Shown here piece by piece: positions 26,840-37,560 of a stretch of DNA of 60,000 nt. The notes under the pieces are model-generated. The model saw nothing but the letters and a program-made list of their open reading frames with translations, made no database searches and was not told the origin of the DNA. The stretch lies in assembly GCA_034096865.1 (NCBI GenBank), contig JAWQFJ010002811.1, positions 58,644 to 118,643 of the forward strand, read 5' to 3'. A program made the position numbers and the translations under genes. The DNA is from Theodoxus fluviatilis (Eukaryota > Mollusca > Gastropoda > Cycloneritida > Neritidae). Each line of letters opens with the position of its first letter. Position 1 is the stretch's first letter.

Positions 26840-27148
26840 GGTTGCATGGTCTAAAGTGCTCATAAGGTACGTGAACACATCGAACATACTGAAAAAAGGC
26901 AACGCGGAAAGGTCGCTGCTACCCGCATGAAGTGAAGGGTTCGGTAACTTCACATCGCCGTCGGTCAGTTTGTCAACAATGATTTCTTCTCTGTCTTCGT
27001 ATAATCCATCGGGATCAAACTCCAGGCTAATACCTCTCGCAATCTCACACAATTCCGCTAGTTCAGTCTTTTTTTGGCCAGACACAGTCACACCACGATC
27101 TCTCAAAAAAGCTTGAAATTCAGATACTCGACGCAAGGAAGTCGCCAT
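26840..27148 (-). pseudogene. SAP-like first exon of a YqaJ-nuclease-type protein
   Basis: Begins MATSLRRVSEFQAFLRDRGV, then GQKKTELAELCEIA (SAP-like helix-turn-helix), and later LSALPFFSMFDVFTYLM and DHAT, ending at ACC|GTACGAG. The order SAP-like motif, then F.DVF.YL, recalls the N-terminal half of mollusc and cnidarian proteins that end in a SWIM finger and YqaJ exonuclease domain. Those later parts are not present here. Identification is by remembered pattern only. Confidence 0.55.
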
Positions 27149-27276
27149 GTTTGACTGAGTAATGGGCGGAGTAACTCTTACCGTTGCTAGAAAACGAGTA
27201 ACTTCCCATTTAGGAATTAAGCCTATTGTGAGAAATTTCATCAACATGCACTGTATTCTCTTGGTTCATGATTTAA

Positions 27277-27661
27277 CCCTTACCCTGGCAGTTGCAGCAT
27301 ACACTATGAGGGTGTGACTGGGCAACTACCAGCACATTTCACAACCTGATAGTCATGACATATGTCATGAGTGATGAGAGGGGGTAGGTTGTGAAAATTT
27401 ATTTCCAAAATTTATTTTTTAAAAATCTGCATTTACATTTTCTTTCAACAATGATGTGGATTTGTTTTTTGTTCAAATGAAAGAACTTCTGGTATAAGTT
27501 TTGCTATCTTTTGTTGGAGAGTTAGAGGGGCATGTGCACGAGAAAAGAGTAGGTGTCTAATCCTGGAAAATGTAGCTTTATTTAGTAGCACTGACAGATC
27601 AAACAGTCCTAATTATGATGCAGAGGTGAAGGTTGGTGCATTTCATGCTAAATAACGTGGG
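27277..27661. mobile_element. piggyBac-type miniature element, TTAA flanks
   Basis: Flanked by TTAA on both sides (27273-27276, 27662-27665). The left end is CCCTTACCCTGG and the right end reads CCCACGTTA on the complement. The interior shares long stretches with 38734-39043 (GTGACTGGGC; ATGTGGATTTGTT; TTGCTATCTTTTGTTG). Confidence 0.75.
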
Positions 27662-27824
27662 TTAAAGAAATAAATATTAAGAAATAACCAACAGAAGTTC
27701 AGAATGCATACAATCAAAGCATCTCCACTGATGGTCTCACACACACAAATTGCTCAGGCAAGTAAGGGCAAGTTGCATGTGAAACCCAATGCTCCAAGAC
27801 AAGATACAAAAAGTGGACACCCAC

Positions 27825-27968
27825 CCAGGGGATGCAGGTATACATCAGCCCAGAGGTATCCATGCTTGTTGGTGACATTGCACTGTATGACCTTGGCGTC
27901 ACTCTCAGAGATGTTCCTGAAGATGAGCTGGTCCACCTGCTTCTGCATCCCTTCTGTAGCGCTTCCAT
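27825..27968 (-). CDS. L1-CAM exon: second half of Ig4
   Basis: Exon of 144 nt, phase 1 to phase 1, acceptor TTTTCCAG, donor CTGG|GTGGGT. It encodes QVDQLIFRNISESDAKVIQC (E-F strands, second Cys, one NIS sequon) and NVTNKHGYLWADVYLHPL (a second sequon; G strand). The introns on both sides are the most transposon-laden of the gene. Confidence 0.92.
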
Positions 27969-28148
27969 CTGGAAAAGGCAGAAACAAATTTCAAAGCTTC
28001 AGCTTCCATATTGTCACCTTCAAAGAGGCAAATGCCTCAAATGATTCTGAAGAACAACAACTCAGACATGTTTATCAGCTTACAAACACAAACAAATTTT
28101 GTGAAAAAATTTAAGAGCACATGTGAGCACTCGTGATGTTTAAATAAA

Positions 28149-28989
28149 ACAAGAAGGGCAAAGCCCATACGACTCACATGTTTGACCTTGACCTTTACAT
28201 GACCTTGACCTTCAGATGGCCTTCAAGGTCAAGGTCAAACAACTAAACCTAGCAATGACATCATATACTAAGAACTGCTTTACACATTTCTCCTACCAAA
28301 ATACATGTGACCTTGACCCAAGGTCGAGGTCATCCAAGGTCATGCAACACAAAGCTGTTAATTCGAGACATAGAAAGCAAAATGGTACTTATTGGCACTT
28401 TCTACCATGAGATATGGTCACTTTTAGTGGTTCACTACCCCATTTTGGACACATTTCATAAGGGTCAAAGTGACCTTGACCTTGATGATATGTGACCAAA
28501 TGTGTCTCATGATGAAAGTATAACATGTGCCCCACATAATTATTAAGTTTGAAACAGTTATCTTCTATAGTTCAGGGTCAAGGTCACTTCAAAATATGTA
28601 TACAATCCAACATTGAAGAGCTCCTGTGACCTTGACCTTGAAGCAAGGTCAATCAAACTGGTATCAAAAGATAGGGCTTACTTTGCCCTATATACCATAT
28701 ATAGGTGAGGTATTCAATCTCAAAAACTTCAGAAAAATTTGAGAAAATGGGAAAAATGGCTGTTTTTTAGACAACATTTATGGCCCCTGCGACCTTGACC
28801 TTGAAGCAAGGTCAAGTCACTATGTATGTTTTTTGAGGCCTTGTTATCATACACCATCATGCCAAATTGGGTGTTGATAGACTTAATAGTCTCAGAGAAA
28901 AATCCAACGTTAAAGTTTTAAACGGATGCCCGGACGGACGAAATGGGTGAGTACACAGACTCACTTTTGCTTCGCATGTGAGTCAAAAA
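28149..28989 (+). repeat. AGGTCA-rich dispersed repeat, copy B (full length)
   Basis: Opens ACAAGAAGGGCAAAGCCCAT (a GGGC-aaa-GCCC hairpin), then GACTCACATG, and ends with the hairpin GACTCAC...GTGAGTC and an A run. It holds about twelve TGACCTTGA/TCAAGGTCA sites, several overlapping as AGGTCAAGGTCA (direct repeat without spacer). Confidence 0.9.
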
Positions 28990-29179
28990 GGTATAACTAA
29001 GTGATAGACTAAGATCAATTAAATCAACAAGCAAACAAGTGGTACCTTTAGAGACATGTCGGGAGCCAAGCAAGCAACTAAATGAACTCTCTTTTAGACT
29101 TCATCCATGCATTTGGTTCAAAATTCACTGCTCACATACCACAAAGAACAAGGTGCAGAATGCATCGTTCCTACTGTAA

Positions 29180-29434
29180 ACAAGAAGGGCAAAGCCCACA
29201 TGACTCACATGCTGAGAGGATGTGAAAAATGGCTGTTTTTTAGACAACATTTAGGGCCCCTGCGACCTTGACCTTAAAGCAAGGTCAAGTCACTATGTAT
29301 GTTTTTTGACGCCTTGTCATCATACACCATCATGCCAAATTGGGTGTTGATAGACTTAATAGTCTCAGAGAAAAATCCAACGTTAAAGTTTTTTTACGGA
29401 CGACAGTACGCCCGGACAGACGACACGGGTGACC
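29180..29434 (+). repeat. AGGTCA-rich repeat, copy C (internal deletion)
   Basis: Has the 5' hairpin head, then jumps to the 3' third (TGTGAAAAATGGCTG...), and stops within the CGGACG-type minisatellite. Copy D follows directly. Confidence 0.8.
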
Positions 29435-29436
29435 TA

Positions 29437-31376
29437 GTATGAAAGTATAACATGTGTACTACAATGTTATGAAGTTTGGAAGAGTTATCTTCCATAGTTT
29501 AGGGTCAAGGTCACTTCAAAATATGTATACAATCCAACTTTAAAGAGCTCCTGTGACCTTGAAGCAAGGTCAATCAAACTGGTATCAAAAGATAGGGATT
29601 ACTTTGCCCTACATACCATATATAGATCAGGTATCCAATCTCAAAATCTTAAAAAAAATTTGGGAAAATGTGAAAAATGGCTGTTTTTTAGACAACATTT
29701 ACTGCCCCTGCGACCTTGACCTTGAAGCAAGGTCAAGTCACTATGTATTTTTTTTTACGCCTTGTCATCATACACCATCATGCCAAATTGGGTGTTGATA
29801 GACTTAACCCTTAGCGTGCGGCCGGTGGGAATTCCCGCCGAGCTTGGTTTCACCGCTGTGTGCGGACGGCGGGATCTCCCGCCCGCACTCGATCGCTGAG
29901 GGTGGGTTAGTTTGAACGCGGTTATCTCCCTTGCAAATGACATCAACTATCTATAAATACCACAGCAGGAAAGTGGACATCCCGAGCTTTCTGCGCATGT
30001 GCAGTTTGTATGGGCGATCTCTACAAAGTTTTCGAGTAAATTCGCTCCGAAGTTTGATGTTTTTTTTGCGTCAAGTTTTGTCAGAAGACATCGATGAGCG
30101 TGTAATAGAGCTTTTGTTTGGCGAGGATTCAGACGAAGAGTTTGAGCCTTTCAATCTAGATGATGTTGCCGAGGCAGAAGCAGAATTGCAGCGATTCCGA
30201 TCGCGGGAAGATGTCGAAGTTCGAACCGTTACCGTGCATCGGAGCGAGCATCGTCAAGTAGATCAACTTCAAGACGTGCATCAGGAAGCGCATCACGCTC
30301 TTTCCGACAGCAGGCTTCCGAAGATGCTTAGCTTCCTCCCTTCTGTCAGACGTCTGGCCTACTAGTTCACACTGAGAGCGACGATGCCAACAAGATTTTC
30401 GCTTACTTCTTCGATGACGATGTATTTGGACTAATGACCGAACAAACAATCAGGTATGCGTCGCAATATTTCGCAGCCCATCCAGTCGACCAACTCGCGC
30501 CTCACTCACGGTTTCGAGATTGGAGATTTTAAACCTGCTGTAGAGATTTTTGCTTGATTTCCTAGATAGTTTTCAACCTGCTATGGACACTGCATGTTGC
30601 CTTGGGTAGAAGCTGTGTGTGTGTGTGTGTGTGCGTGTGTGTGTGTGATTTTCCAGTTTCAGCCATTTTTATTAGTATGTCATTGTACCTGTAGTAATAT
30701 GTAGATATTCCATTGGTGTCATTTTGTGGATGAGTAAATAGTTATGCTTATAATTCCTCATGAAAATCTTTTGCTTTCAACAAAGTTAGAGTGATTGTTT
30801 TTAGGCACTGTGATCAGCGTCTTCCCCACTCCCAACCACACCTCTACTCCATGATCACAGCAAGTACGTGGTGACTTTTGAGGTGCATGTAAGGATTTGA
30901 GGCCTTTTTTGTCCTTCTTTTTACTAGGTAACCTATCAGAAATCAAGCCTGATAATTGCTGGAGGTTATGATTAGATAATAAAGTTAGTGTAAAGGCATT
31001 TCATTGGTCTGTTTTGTTGTTGTTTTATTTCATTTTGAGAATAAAACGCAGGTATTATGATAAATTTCATTCAAGTGCTGCATACCACTGTGTACAGAAT
31101 TCTCTCGGCTACAACTTTTATTCTTAGCATTTTTTAATCAGAGGTGAAGAAGAATATGCAAATTGACTTCAAAGACGGTGACCGTTTTTGGAGTAAATTC
31201 TGGGGAATAAGTCAGCACAGAGCAATGACGCATTGCTAAAAATACTCAGCAGCGTAAGGGTTAATAGTCTCAGAGAAAAATCCAACGTTAAAGTTTTTTT
31301 ACGGACGACAGTACGCCCGGACGGACGAATCGGGTGAGTACATAGACTCACTTTTGCTTCGCATGCGAGTCAAAAA
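29437..31376 (+). repeat. AGGTCA-rich repeat, copy D, split by a piggyBac insertion
   Basis: Starts mid-element (TATGAAAGTATAACATGTG) and runs to 29807, where a 1453-bp element interrupts it. It resumes at 31261 with TTAATAGTCTCAGAG and ends in the usual terminal hairpin. Intact copies read ACTTAATAGTCTC at this point, so the TTAA target is seen directly. Confidence 0.9.
29808..31260 (+). mobile_element. piggyBac deletion derivative with transposase remnants
   Basis: TTAA flanks both ends, and the tips are CCCTTAGCGTGC and, on the complement, CCCTTACGCTGC. Sub-terminal palindromes lie inside each end (CGGCGGGATCTCCCGCC at left, AGCAATGACGCATTGCT at right). The plus strand encodes a piggyBac-like acidic N-terminus (IDERVIELLFGEDSDEEFEP, within 29931-30365). 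In another frame near 30385-30530 it has the start of the transposase domain (FAYFFDDDVFGLMTEQT, then IRYASQYF). The catalytic DDD region is missing. Non-autonomous. Confidence 0.85.
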
Positions 31377-31629
31377 CTACAGCTAATGTATAAGTAAAGG
31401 TGTGCTGTGCTCCCCCACAGGGGCAAAAACACTTAAGGCATGGACTCTTCCTCTGAGGTCTGTCAGCTGTTCAGCTTCTCTGGAAGTTTCTAGTTCTCCT
31501 CCATGTGCCATGTGAAGGCCTGCTGGTCTTTGTGTAGCCACACAATAAGAGTGGACGACATGTCACAGCTGCAAAAACTGGAGCTTGCCACCTCTGATGC
31601 TTCCTCTGCCAGGACTGCAGGCAGCTCAC

Positions 31630-31761
31630 CTGTGAGGGGGTTGCCGTTGATAAACCACTCCACGACAGGGTCTGGGCGTCCCGAGGCACGGCAGGGGAAG
31701 ATGGCATCCCCCTCCACCCCCACGTCAAGGTCCCTGGGCTCACTCTGCCATATGGGACTTG
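31630..31761 (-). CDS. L1-CAM exon: first half of Ig4
   Basis: Exon of 132 nt, phase 1 to phase 1, acceptor TTGACAG, donor ACAG|GTGAGC. It encodes SPIWQSEPRDLDVGVEGD, AIFPCRASGRPDP (first Cys) and VVEWFINGNPL (core Trp). The PIW..EP opening is characteristic of L1-family Ig4. Confidence 0.92.
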
Positions 31762-32102
31762 CTGTCAACAGAAGAAAAGTGCAACATTTGCCTTTACTAG
31801 CACTCATCCTACAGTGCGGCAGATCAGAATGGACCTACATCAATTGAAAATATTGAAAAATTAAATGTACTCCCTTTAAAATCCAAATTATCCCTGAAAT
31901 CTTATTACTTAAAACATCATCATCATCATCATCATCACCAATGCAATCAATTTCAGAGCTTTAGCATGCAGTAAAAAATTCCTGCTCCATGATGTAGATG
32001 CCTTCAAGCTCAATTGCTGTCACTCGCCATAGCATAATTCCTGGGTGCCATGGGGCACAAAGTATTAATTTCAATGTTTTCACAGTGCCTTTCCATGTGA
32101 AA

Positions 32103-32950
32103 ACAAGAAGGGCAAAACCCATACGACTCACATGCTTGACCTTGACCTTTACATGACATTGACCTTCAGGTGACCTTCAAGGTCAAACAACTAAACCTAG
32201 CAATGACATCATACACTAACCTAAGAAATGCTTTACACATTTTTCCTACCAAAATACATGTTGCCTTGACCCAAGGTCAAGGTCATCCAAGGTCATGCAA
32301 CACAAAGCTGTTAATTCAAGACATAGGAAGCGCAATGGTGCTTATTGGCACTTTCTACCATGAGATATAGTCTCTTTTAGTGGTTCACTACCCCATTTTG
32401 GTCACATTTCATAAGGGTCAAAGTGACCTTGACCTTGATGATATGTGACCAAATGTGTCTCATGATGAAAGTATAACATGTGCCCCACATAATTATTAAG
32501 TTTGAAACAGTTATCTTCCATAGTTCAGGGTCAAGGTCACTTCAAAATATGTATACAATCCAACATTGAAGAGCTCCTGTGACCTTGACCTTGAAGCAAG
32601 GTCAACCAAACTGGTATAAAAAAATAGGGCTTACTTTGCCCTATATACCATGTATAGGTGAGGTATCCAATCTCAAAAACTTCAGAGAAAATTGAGAAAA
32701 TGGGAAAAATGACTGTTTTTTAGACAACATTTATGGCCCCTGCGACCTTGACCTTGAAGCAAGTTCAAGTCACTATGTATGTTTTTTGAGGCCTTGTCAT
32801 CATACACCATCATGCCAAATTGGGTGTTGATAGACTTAATAGTCTCAGAGAAAAATCCAACGTTAAAGTTTTAAACGGACGCCCGGACGCCCGGACGGAC
32901 GAAACGGGTGAGTACATAGACTCACTTTTGCTTCGCATGTGAGTCAAAAA
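32103..32950 (+). repeat. AGGTCA-rich dispersed repeat, copy E (full length)
   Basis: Same head and tail as copy B and nearly colinear with it (ACAAGAAGGGCAAA... to GTGAGTCAAAAA), with scattered substitutions. It again carries many TGACCTTGA sites and a short CGGACGCC array before the tail hairpin. Confidence 0.9.
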
Positions 32951-33113
32951 CCACAACAGACACTGTGATAAACTTTGTCTGAATCAATTGCCTTTTTTAA
33001 CCATAGAAGTGTGAGAAGGCTCACAGTTCCATTCCATTTCCCACTCAACAGTTGTTCTGGCTGAGCAGTTGTGAACTGCTGAACTTTCCTGCCGAGAGTG
33101 TGCATGATAGAAC

Positions 33114-33774
33114 CAAGGTTCGTACAGGTTTTTAGATACAAAATTCCATGACTTTTCCATGACATTCCATGAGCCTCAATAACATTTTCCATGACTTAGC
33201 GTACTGTGATATGTACAGTTTTAAAGAGAAAAGTGTATGGCGCACGACCAAACTCACGCACAATACACCCGTTGTAAAAAAAGTTCTAATTCTTTTTATT
33301 ATATTTTACAGCAGATAGATTAAAAAACTGACAAATGCAAGTTAACAAACAAATCAAGAATGGACATTACTTTCATCCTTTTCAAATTTTTCTTAATTGT
33401 AAAAATCCAGTAATATGAAATAGTGCGCGATACCTTTCATGTGGCTTTTCAAGGCTGCGTCTCCCATGTTGGACACATCAAACTCTTTTTCACAAAATCG
33501 GCACTTTGCCATCCCATTCAGTTTCACTCGCATGACCCACTCACGGTATTTTTCGTCTCGTGTCCAAGTGTCTTGAAATTGACACTTTCCAGGCATGATG
33601 ATAATCTCAAAGAAACACTGCACCTAGAAAACATTTTTTTCTTTTTCTTTTTTAATTTATTAAATCCCATAACTTTCCATGACTGAAATTGAAATTCCAT
33701 GATTTTTCAGGCCTGGAAAATGAAAAATCAAATTCCATGACTTTCCAGGTTTTTCATGACCTGTACGAACCCTG
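33114..33774. mobile_element. hAT-type element with a BED-like zinc-finger exon
   Basis: The left tip CAAGGTTCGTACAGG and the complement of the right tip CAGGGTTCGTACAGG form inverted repeats. TAGAAC is present on both flanks (33108-33113, 33775-33780). Next to the tips, TTCCATGACTTTTCCATGA-type motifs recur. The interior carries a minus-strand zinc-finger frame listed separately. No transposase core is seen, so it is non-autonomous. Confidence 0.8.
33437..33597 (-). pseudogene. BED/C2H2-like zinc-finger fragment of hAT origin
   Basis: Encodes MPGKCQFQDTWTRDEKY and REWV, then KCRFCEKEFDVSNMGDAALK and SHMKG. The C-x2-C pair and the NMG..AL.SH segment match BED-type fingers found at the N-terminus of hAT transposase relatives. 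The expected last His/Cys is not reached before the frame drifts into H-Y-F. Confidence 0.65.
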
Positions 33775-33975
33775 TAGAACATAGGTACAATTTAGGGGCC
33801 AAGGCAAGTGCTGTATGGAAGGTTCAGCAAAAATGCCAGCCCTGTAACACTTCTAGAGTCAAAAAGCCCCCCCCCCCCTCAGCCTGAAGAACACTACAGC
33901 GATGCCTCTTCACCACAAAGTCAGGACTAAGCCTCATCCACAGCAGCGCCAGGGAAATCTCGAGCAAGGACGTAC

Positions 33976-34169
33976 ATTCCACATTGAGGGTGAAGCGCTT
34001 CTTGATCTCCTTATTGTTCAGCAGTCCATTGGAGCCAATGCACTCGTACTCCCCAGCATCCCCATAGTCCATGTCCATGATGAAGAACTCAAAGAAGTCA
34101 TCAGACTGCACCATTCGCTTGGGGTCCTTCTTCCCTCCGAGGCGCTCCCACCGAATGATGGGCTGGGGG
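33976..34169 (-). CDS. L1-CAM exon: rest of Ig3
   Basis: Exon of 194 nt, phase 2 to phase 1, donor GGAAT|GTACGT. It encodes PQPIIRWERLGG (core Trp), FFEFFIMDMDYGDAGEYECI (E-F strands, second Cys) and the G strand FTLNVE. It lies 200 bp below a hAT-like insertion (33114-33774), which falls in the next intron. Confidence 0.92.
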
Positions 34170-34229
34170 CTGCGGAGAGAGGAAATCCAGTAAAGCAAAA
34201 GGTATTGGTTTTGTAAAGCATCTTAATCA

Positions 34230-34600
34230 TTCCTAGGTCTCCAACCGCTTCACAATTTACCCCTCATCATTGGGCCACTAGATCAATCTTTTACTGAACC
34301 CCGACATTGGCGACAACAAGCACAGCAACAGAGGAAGCACAAAGTCAGGCACCAGTACTCTCTCTGCTCCCTGGGAAGCATTCTAATCCAATGTAGACTC
34401 TTGGGTGCAATCAGGATGAATCACACTGTAGACCCCAATGTACTCAGGTTTGCTCCTGGATGGGGAAAGGCAATGCTTGTAAATCACCTTGCATGAGGAT
34501 GCAACTCCAGGATCTGTGCAGCTGTGGATGCCTATGATACGTGCCATACGAAACAGAAGGCAGCCGCTCTAACCACTGGACAAAAGCTGCGTGATGTAGA
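34230..34600 (-). repeat. SINE-like repeat with tRNA A-box remnant
   Basis: The complement near 34555-34590 contains TCCAGTGGTTAGAGCGGCTG, like a tRNA A box; the rest matches 10640-10890. No B box was recognised. Intronic. Confidence 0.5.
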
Positions 34601-35581
34601 TATGGGACAATGCATACACTTTCATGGGTCCTACAAGCCTCTCACTGACAATATTCTGACAGACTTTGACAGTAGACCTCACATTCAATTTTTGTGTGTG
34701 CATTATATCAGCACCTGAACTACATTTCTAGTTACAGATAGCAATCCACCGTAGTTCTCCATGTGGTGGATTCACCTAAAAAGGGAATACTGTATTTTTT
34801 GGACTACACAGTGCTTCTTTAAATAAGGCACATCAACTCTTTAAATAAAAACCCAACCTATTTCAGCCACAATTAAACCACATCACAGTCTAAAGTGTGC
34901 ATCAACCCGTGTCCTGAGTGACAACAGCATACATGCTAAAGACTGTCAACAGCAGAAATATGTTACAGACACACAGACAGGCAGACAAATCTTCATTATC
35001 CACAGGTGGAAATTAATTGGTAAATTTACAGCTTGTGATCTTTAAAATACATAATGAGACACACAATTCCAACAACAAGTTACAAGCAGCATGGGGTAGG
35101 TGATATGAATTTCTGTCTTGAGCAAGAATATTTTGGTCACTAATAAGGCGCTACCATTGTTTAAGGTGCAGGGATCACTTAGGAGTTTTTAAAAAAGTAT
35201 CGTCCTATAGCATGAAAAGTATGGTACATGGTTTTGAAACAGTCTTTTGAAGTCCATTTTGTCATCCCCTCTCTACAGCTTACCCTGTTCATACTTCAGC
35301 CATCCACCTGTGTTTCTCCTGAAAGCAACTGCTTTGCTGACAATTTGCACTTGTTCATCCTTTGTACTCATTTTAATTCCCATGTCTTTGTGTGACAAGC
35401 CAATCTTCAAAATTCTTCTTGTACTGTATTATAAACAATCCAGAGTCAAAAACAGTTATTTGTTTCAGAATCCTTAGTCCAATGTGCTCTCTGTGCTGTG
35501 CTAATCTCATCTTTCAGAATGCTTCTAACAGCATCCATCAAAAGACATAAGCAACGACAAAGCAGGGAAACTTTCACTTAC
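34601..35581. other. Intron, nothing recognised
   Basis: AT-rich sequence without visible exon or structured repeat. Confidence 0.5.
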
Positions 35582-35684
35582 TTTCCAGAGAAGATGCACT
35601 TGAAGCTGACAGTTTTCCCCACCAGTCCCAGTACATTCTCCTTGGAATTCCACTGTAGATCCACAGGCATTTTGGTGGGCTCAT
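35582..35684 (-). CDS. L1-CAM exon: start of Ig3
   Basis: Exon of 103 nt, phase 1 in (GCTAG acceptor) and phase 2 out (GGAAA|GTAAGT). It encodes EPTKMPVDLQWNS and KTVSFKCIFSG, the A-B strands of Ig3 with its first Cys. Joined to the next exon it reads FSGNPQPIIRWERLGG, the normal B-C transition of an Ig domain, which confirms the junction. Confidence 0.92.
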
Positions 35685-36784
35685 CTAGCAAAAAGACAAG
35701 ACATCACATGTCAGTGCTCTTGGAAAACTTGTAAAGAGCTCATTCATAACAGCACTGAGACAGTCAACAATGACATACACTGAAGAACACAGTCAGCATG
35801 GCTAGTATGATAAATTTTAAAAAGTTTCCCTCAGTGAATGTCTGCAGAGCGCACTGATTATAATAGATGTCCATTAACCATGCATCAAAGCTTCAGCATC
35901 TCAATTATGAATAAGGAGTCTCTTTCCTTCCATGTTTGTGCATATTGTTATGTTAGGACTGCCCTCTTCATTATTATTTACAGAGAGGGCCTTGGAACAA
36001 CTCCCAACTGAGAAGGGTTCCCTTGGATATACAGAGCAAGCAGTCCCTGGTTGCCTGCCAGTTTTCAACCAAGGCAAATGGTCAGTGAACATGACTTGAT
36101 TACAGATATGAGAGGGGGACACGATAGTAGCACCAAGTGACAAAGAAACAAGTATTGTTAGAAGGTTCTGGAATCCCCCCCCCCCCTTGTGTGTATGAGG
36201 TCGATAAACAACGCAATGATGACGTCACAAGGAGAGATTGACGTAGCGATGTGGGACAATTAGAGAAAAAATTCCATTTTCAGCTGCCGAACATTCCAAC
36301 CTTCTACTTTCCTGGCACAAGCTAGGAGGGCCCCTGAAAGAAGGTGAACACCTTTCCGCAACACAAGCCAGGGAGAGAGGTGAAAATCAGCACGTGCTTC
36401 ATGGAGACAGTTACCAACAGCAAGCAACACTACTTCGGTGGCATCAGTCAGGAAAAGGCATGCCACACACAGAGCACATCCAGCCCTCAGGCCAGACTAG
36501 GACACTGAAAGGGGCCTGGACAAAGGGACAATACCAAGGTGTCCAGGGGGCCACTGAACTGCACAGACTGTGGGTCTCCAATCTCAGGAAGCAGGCAGGT
36601 GCCAGGTCAAGGGCGGGTTGCCTGTGCTAGGACCCTTGCAAGATCTTGTGAGTAACAGGCTGGTGTCATCATGTGTCAACATAATAAAAGCATGCGTAAA
36701 GGCAGTCAGATATTTGACACATGTTGACACTGGCCGATACCTCACAAGACCTCCCATCTATGCAACAGAGTTCTGCATACTCAC
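35685..36784. other. Intron; contains a CRE palindrome
   Basis: No exon seen. A C run at about 36175-36187 and a perfect TGACGTCA (36220-36227) are the only features noted. Confidence 0.5.
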
Positions 36785-36913
36785 TGCCCAGGGTGGTGAT
36801 GGTCTTGTCCTCGCCCTGCACCCAGGAGCGCACCTGGGCGTTATTGGCCACACACAGGTAGCGGCTGCCTCCCTGCTCATCCTCCTTCTTCAAGTTGGTG
36901 ATGTACAGGTTCC
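36785..36913 (-). CDS. L1-CAM exon: end of Ig2
   Basis: Exon of 129 nt, phase 1 to phase 1, donor GGCA|GTGAGT. It encodes GNLYITNLKKEDEQ followed by SRYLCVANN, the E-F strands of Ig2 with its second Cys, and the link toward Ig3 (DKTITTLG). Confidence 0.92.
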
Positions 36914-37397
36914 CTGCAACCAGCATCCAGGCAAAAATAAAGTCCATAATTTTCCTGCTGGTTCTTTGAATTCTGCAGGAATTCTATTAACATTATACTA
37001 AACACAAGTAATACAAAGTGCATTTCAAGTTGGTTCAAAATATTAGGGTCTAAAGATATGCGTGTCCCCATTATGACATGACAGTTATGCTCTTCATTAT
37101 TTACACTGAAAGAGAAAGTAGATGAGTGCCTGATTATCTCCATGGATATTTTCTTCCTCTCCACATATGAATTTTCATAATACAACATACTAATTATCAA
37201 GGAAAATGGAAGATAGCATAATTTTAAAACAAATGCTGCACACAAATTTGCACATGAAATAAGTATCAAATGCACCATTTCAACCGTGCAATGGTTGCTT
37301 ATTCTGGACATTATTACTTCCTGAAGTTTTTCACACTTATGTATGCATATCACTCCCACCTTCCCTTCCCAAAAGCATTCACAATCACAATTACCAA

Positions 37398-37520
37398 TAC
37401 AAAGCCAGACACCTTGCATAGGATAAGCAGAAAAAGTATAAGACTTCAAGCAGGGATTGAACCAGCAACCTCCTAGTGAGCACCCAGGTGCTCTAACCAC
37501 TGGGGGTGTCTGGCTTTGTA
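37398..37520 (-). repeat. tRNA-derived SINE fragment enclosed by a 16-bp inverted repeat
   Basis: TACAAAGCCAGACACC (37398-37413) and its exact complement (37505-37520) enclose a minus-strand tRNA-like head. This head has an A box in CAGTGGTTAGAGCACCTGGG and a B box in GGTTCAATCCC. The right arm ends only 40 bp before the donor-side edge of the Ig1-Ig2 exon (37561). Confidence 0.75.
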
Positions 37521-37560
37521 TGAGAAACTCTCTCTTGCCCAATGGGACAGACCCACACAC

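Larger units (their letters stand above)
25519..27224. mobile_element. ISL2EU-like DNA transposon, internally deleted, with convergent THAP and SAP/YqaJ-type exons
   Basis: The ends align as inverted repeats. The left end AGGAATTATTCC and the complement of the right end AGGCTTAATTCC agree, and both continue, after 36 and 35 bases, to GAGTTAC. Both sides are flanked by AT, as expected for a 2-bp target duplication. Inside are a plus-strand THAP exon (25678-25881) and a minus-strand SAP-like exon (26840-27148). Each ends in a donor, yet no later exon follows, so the element has lost its core. From general knowledge, ISL2EU elements have AT target sites and can encode a THAP transposase and a YqaJ nuclease protein; that assignment is inference. 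Confidence 0.6.

Noticed and set aside
37432..37503. Functional tRNA gene
   Set aside because: A and B boxes are present, but the arms do not form a full cloverleaf with a 7-bp acceptor stem; it fits a SINE head better.
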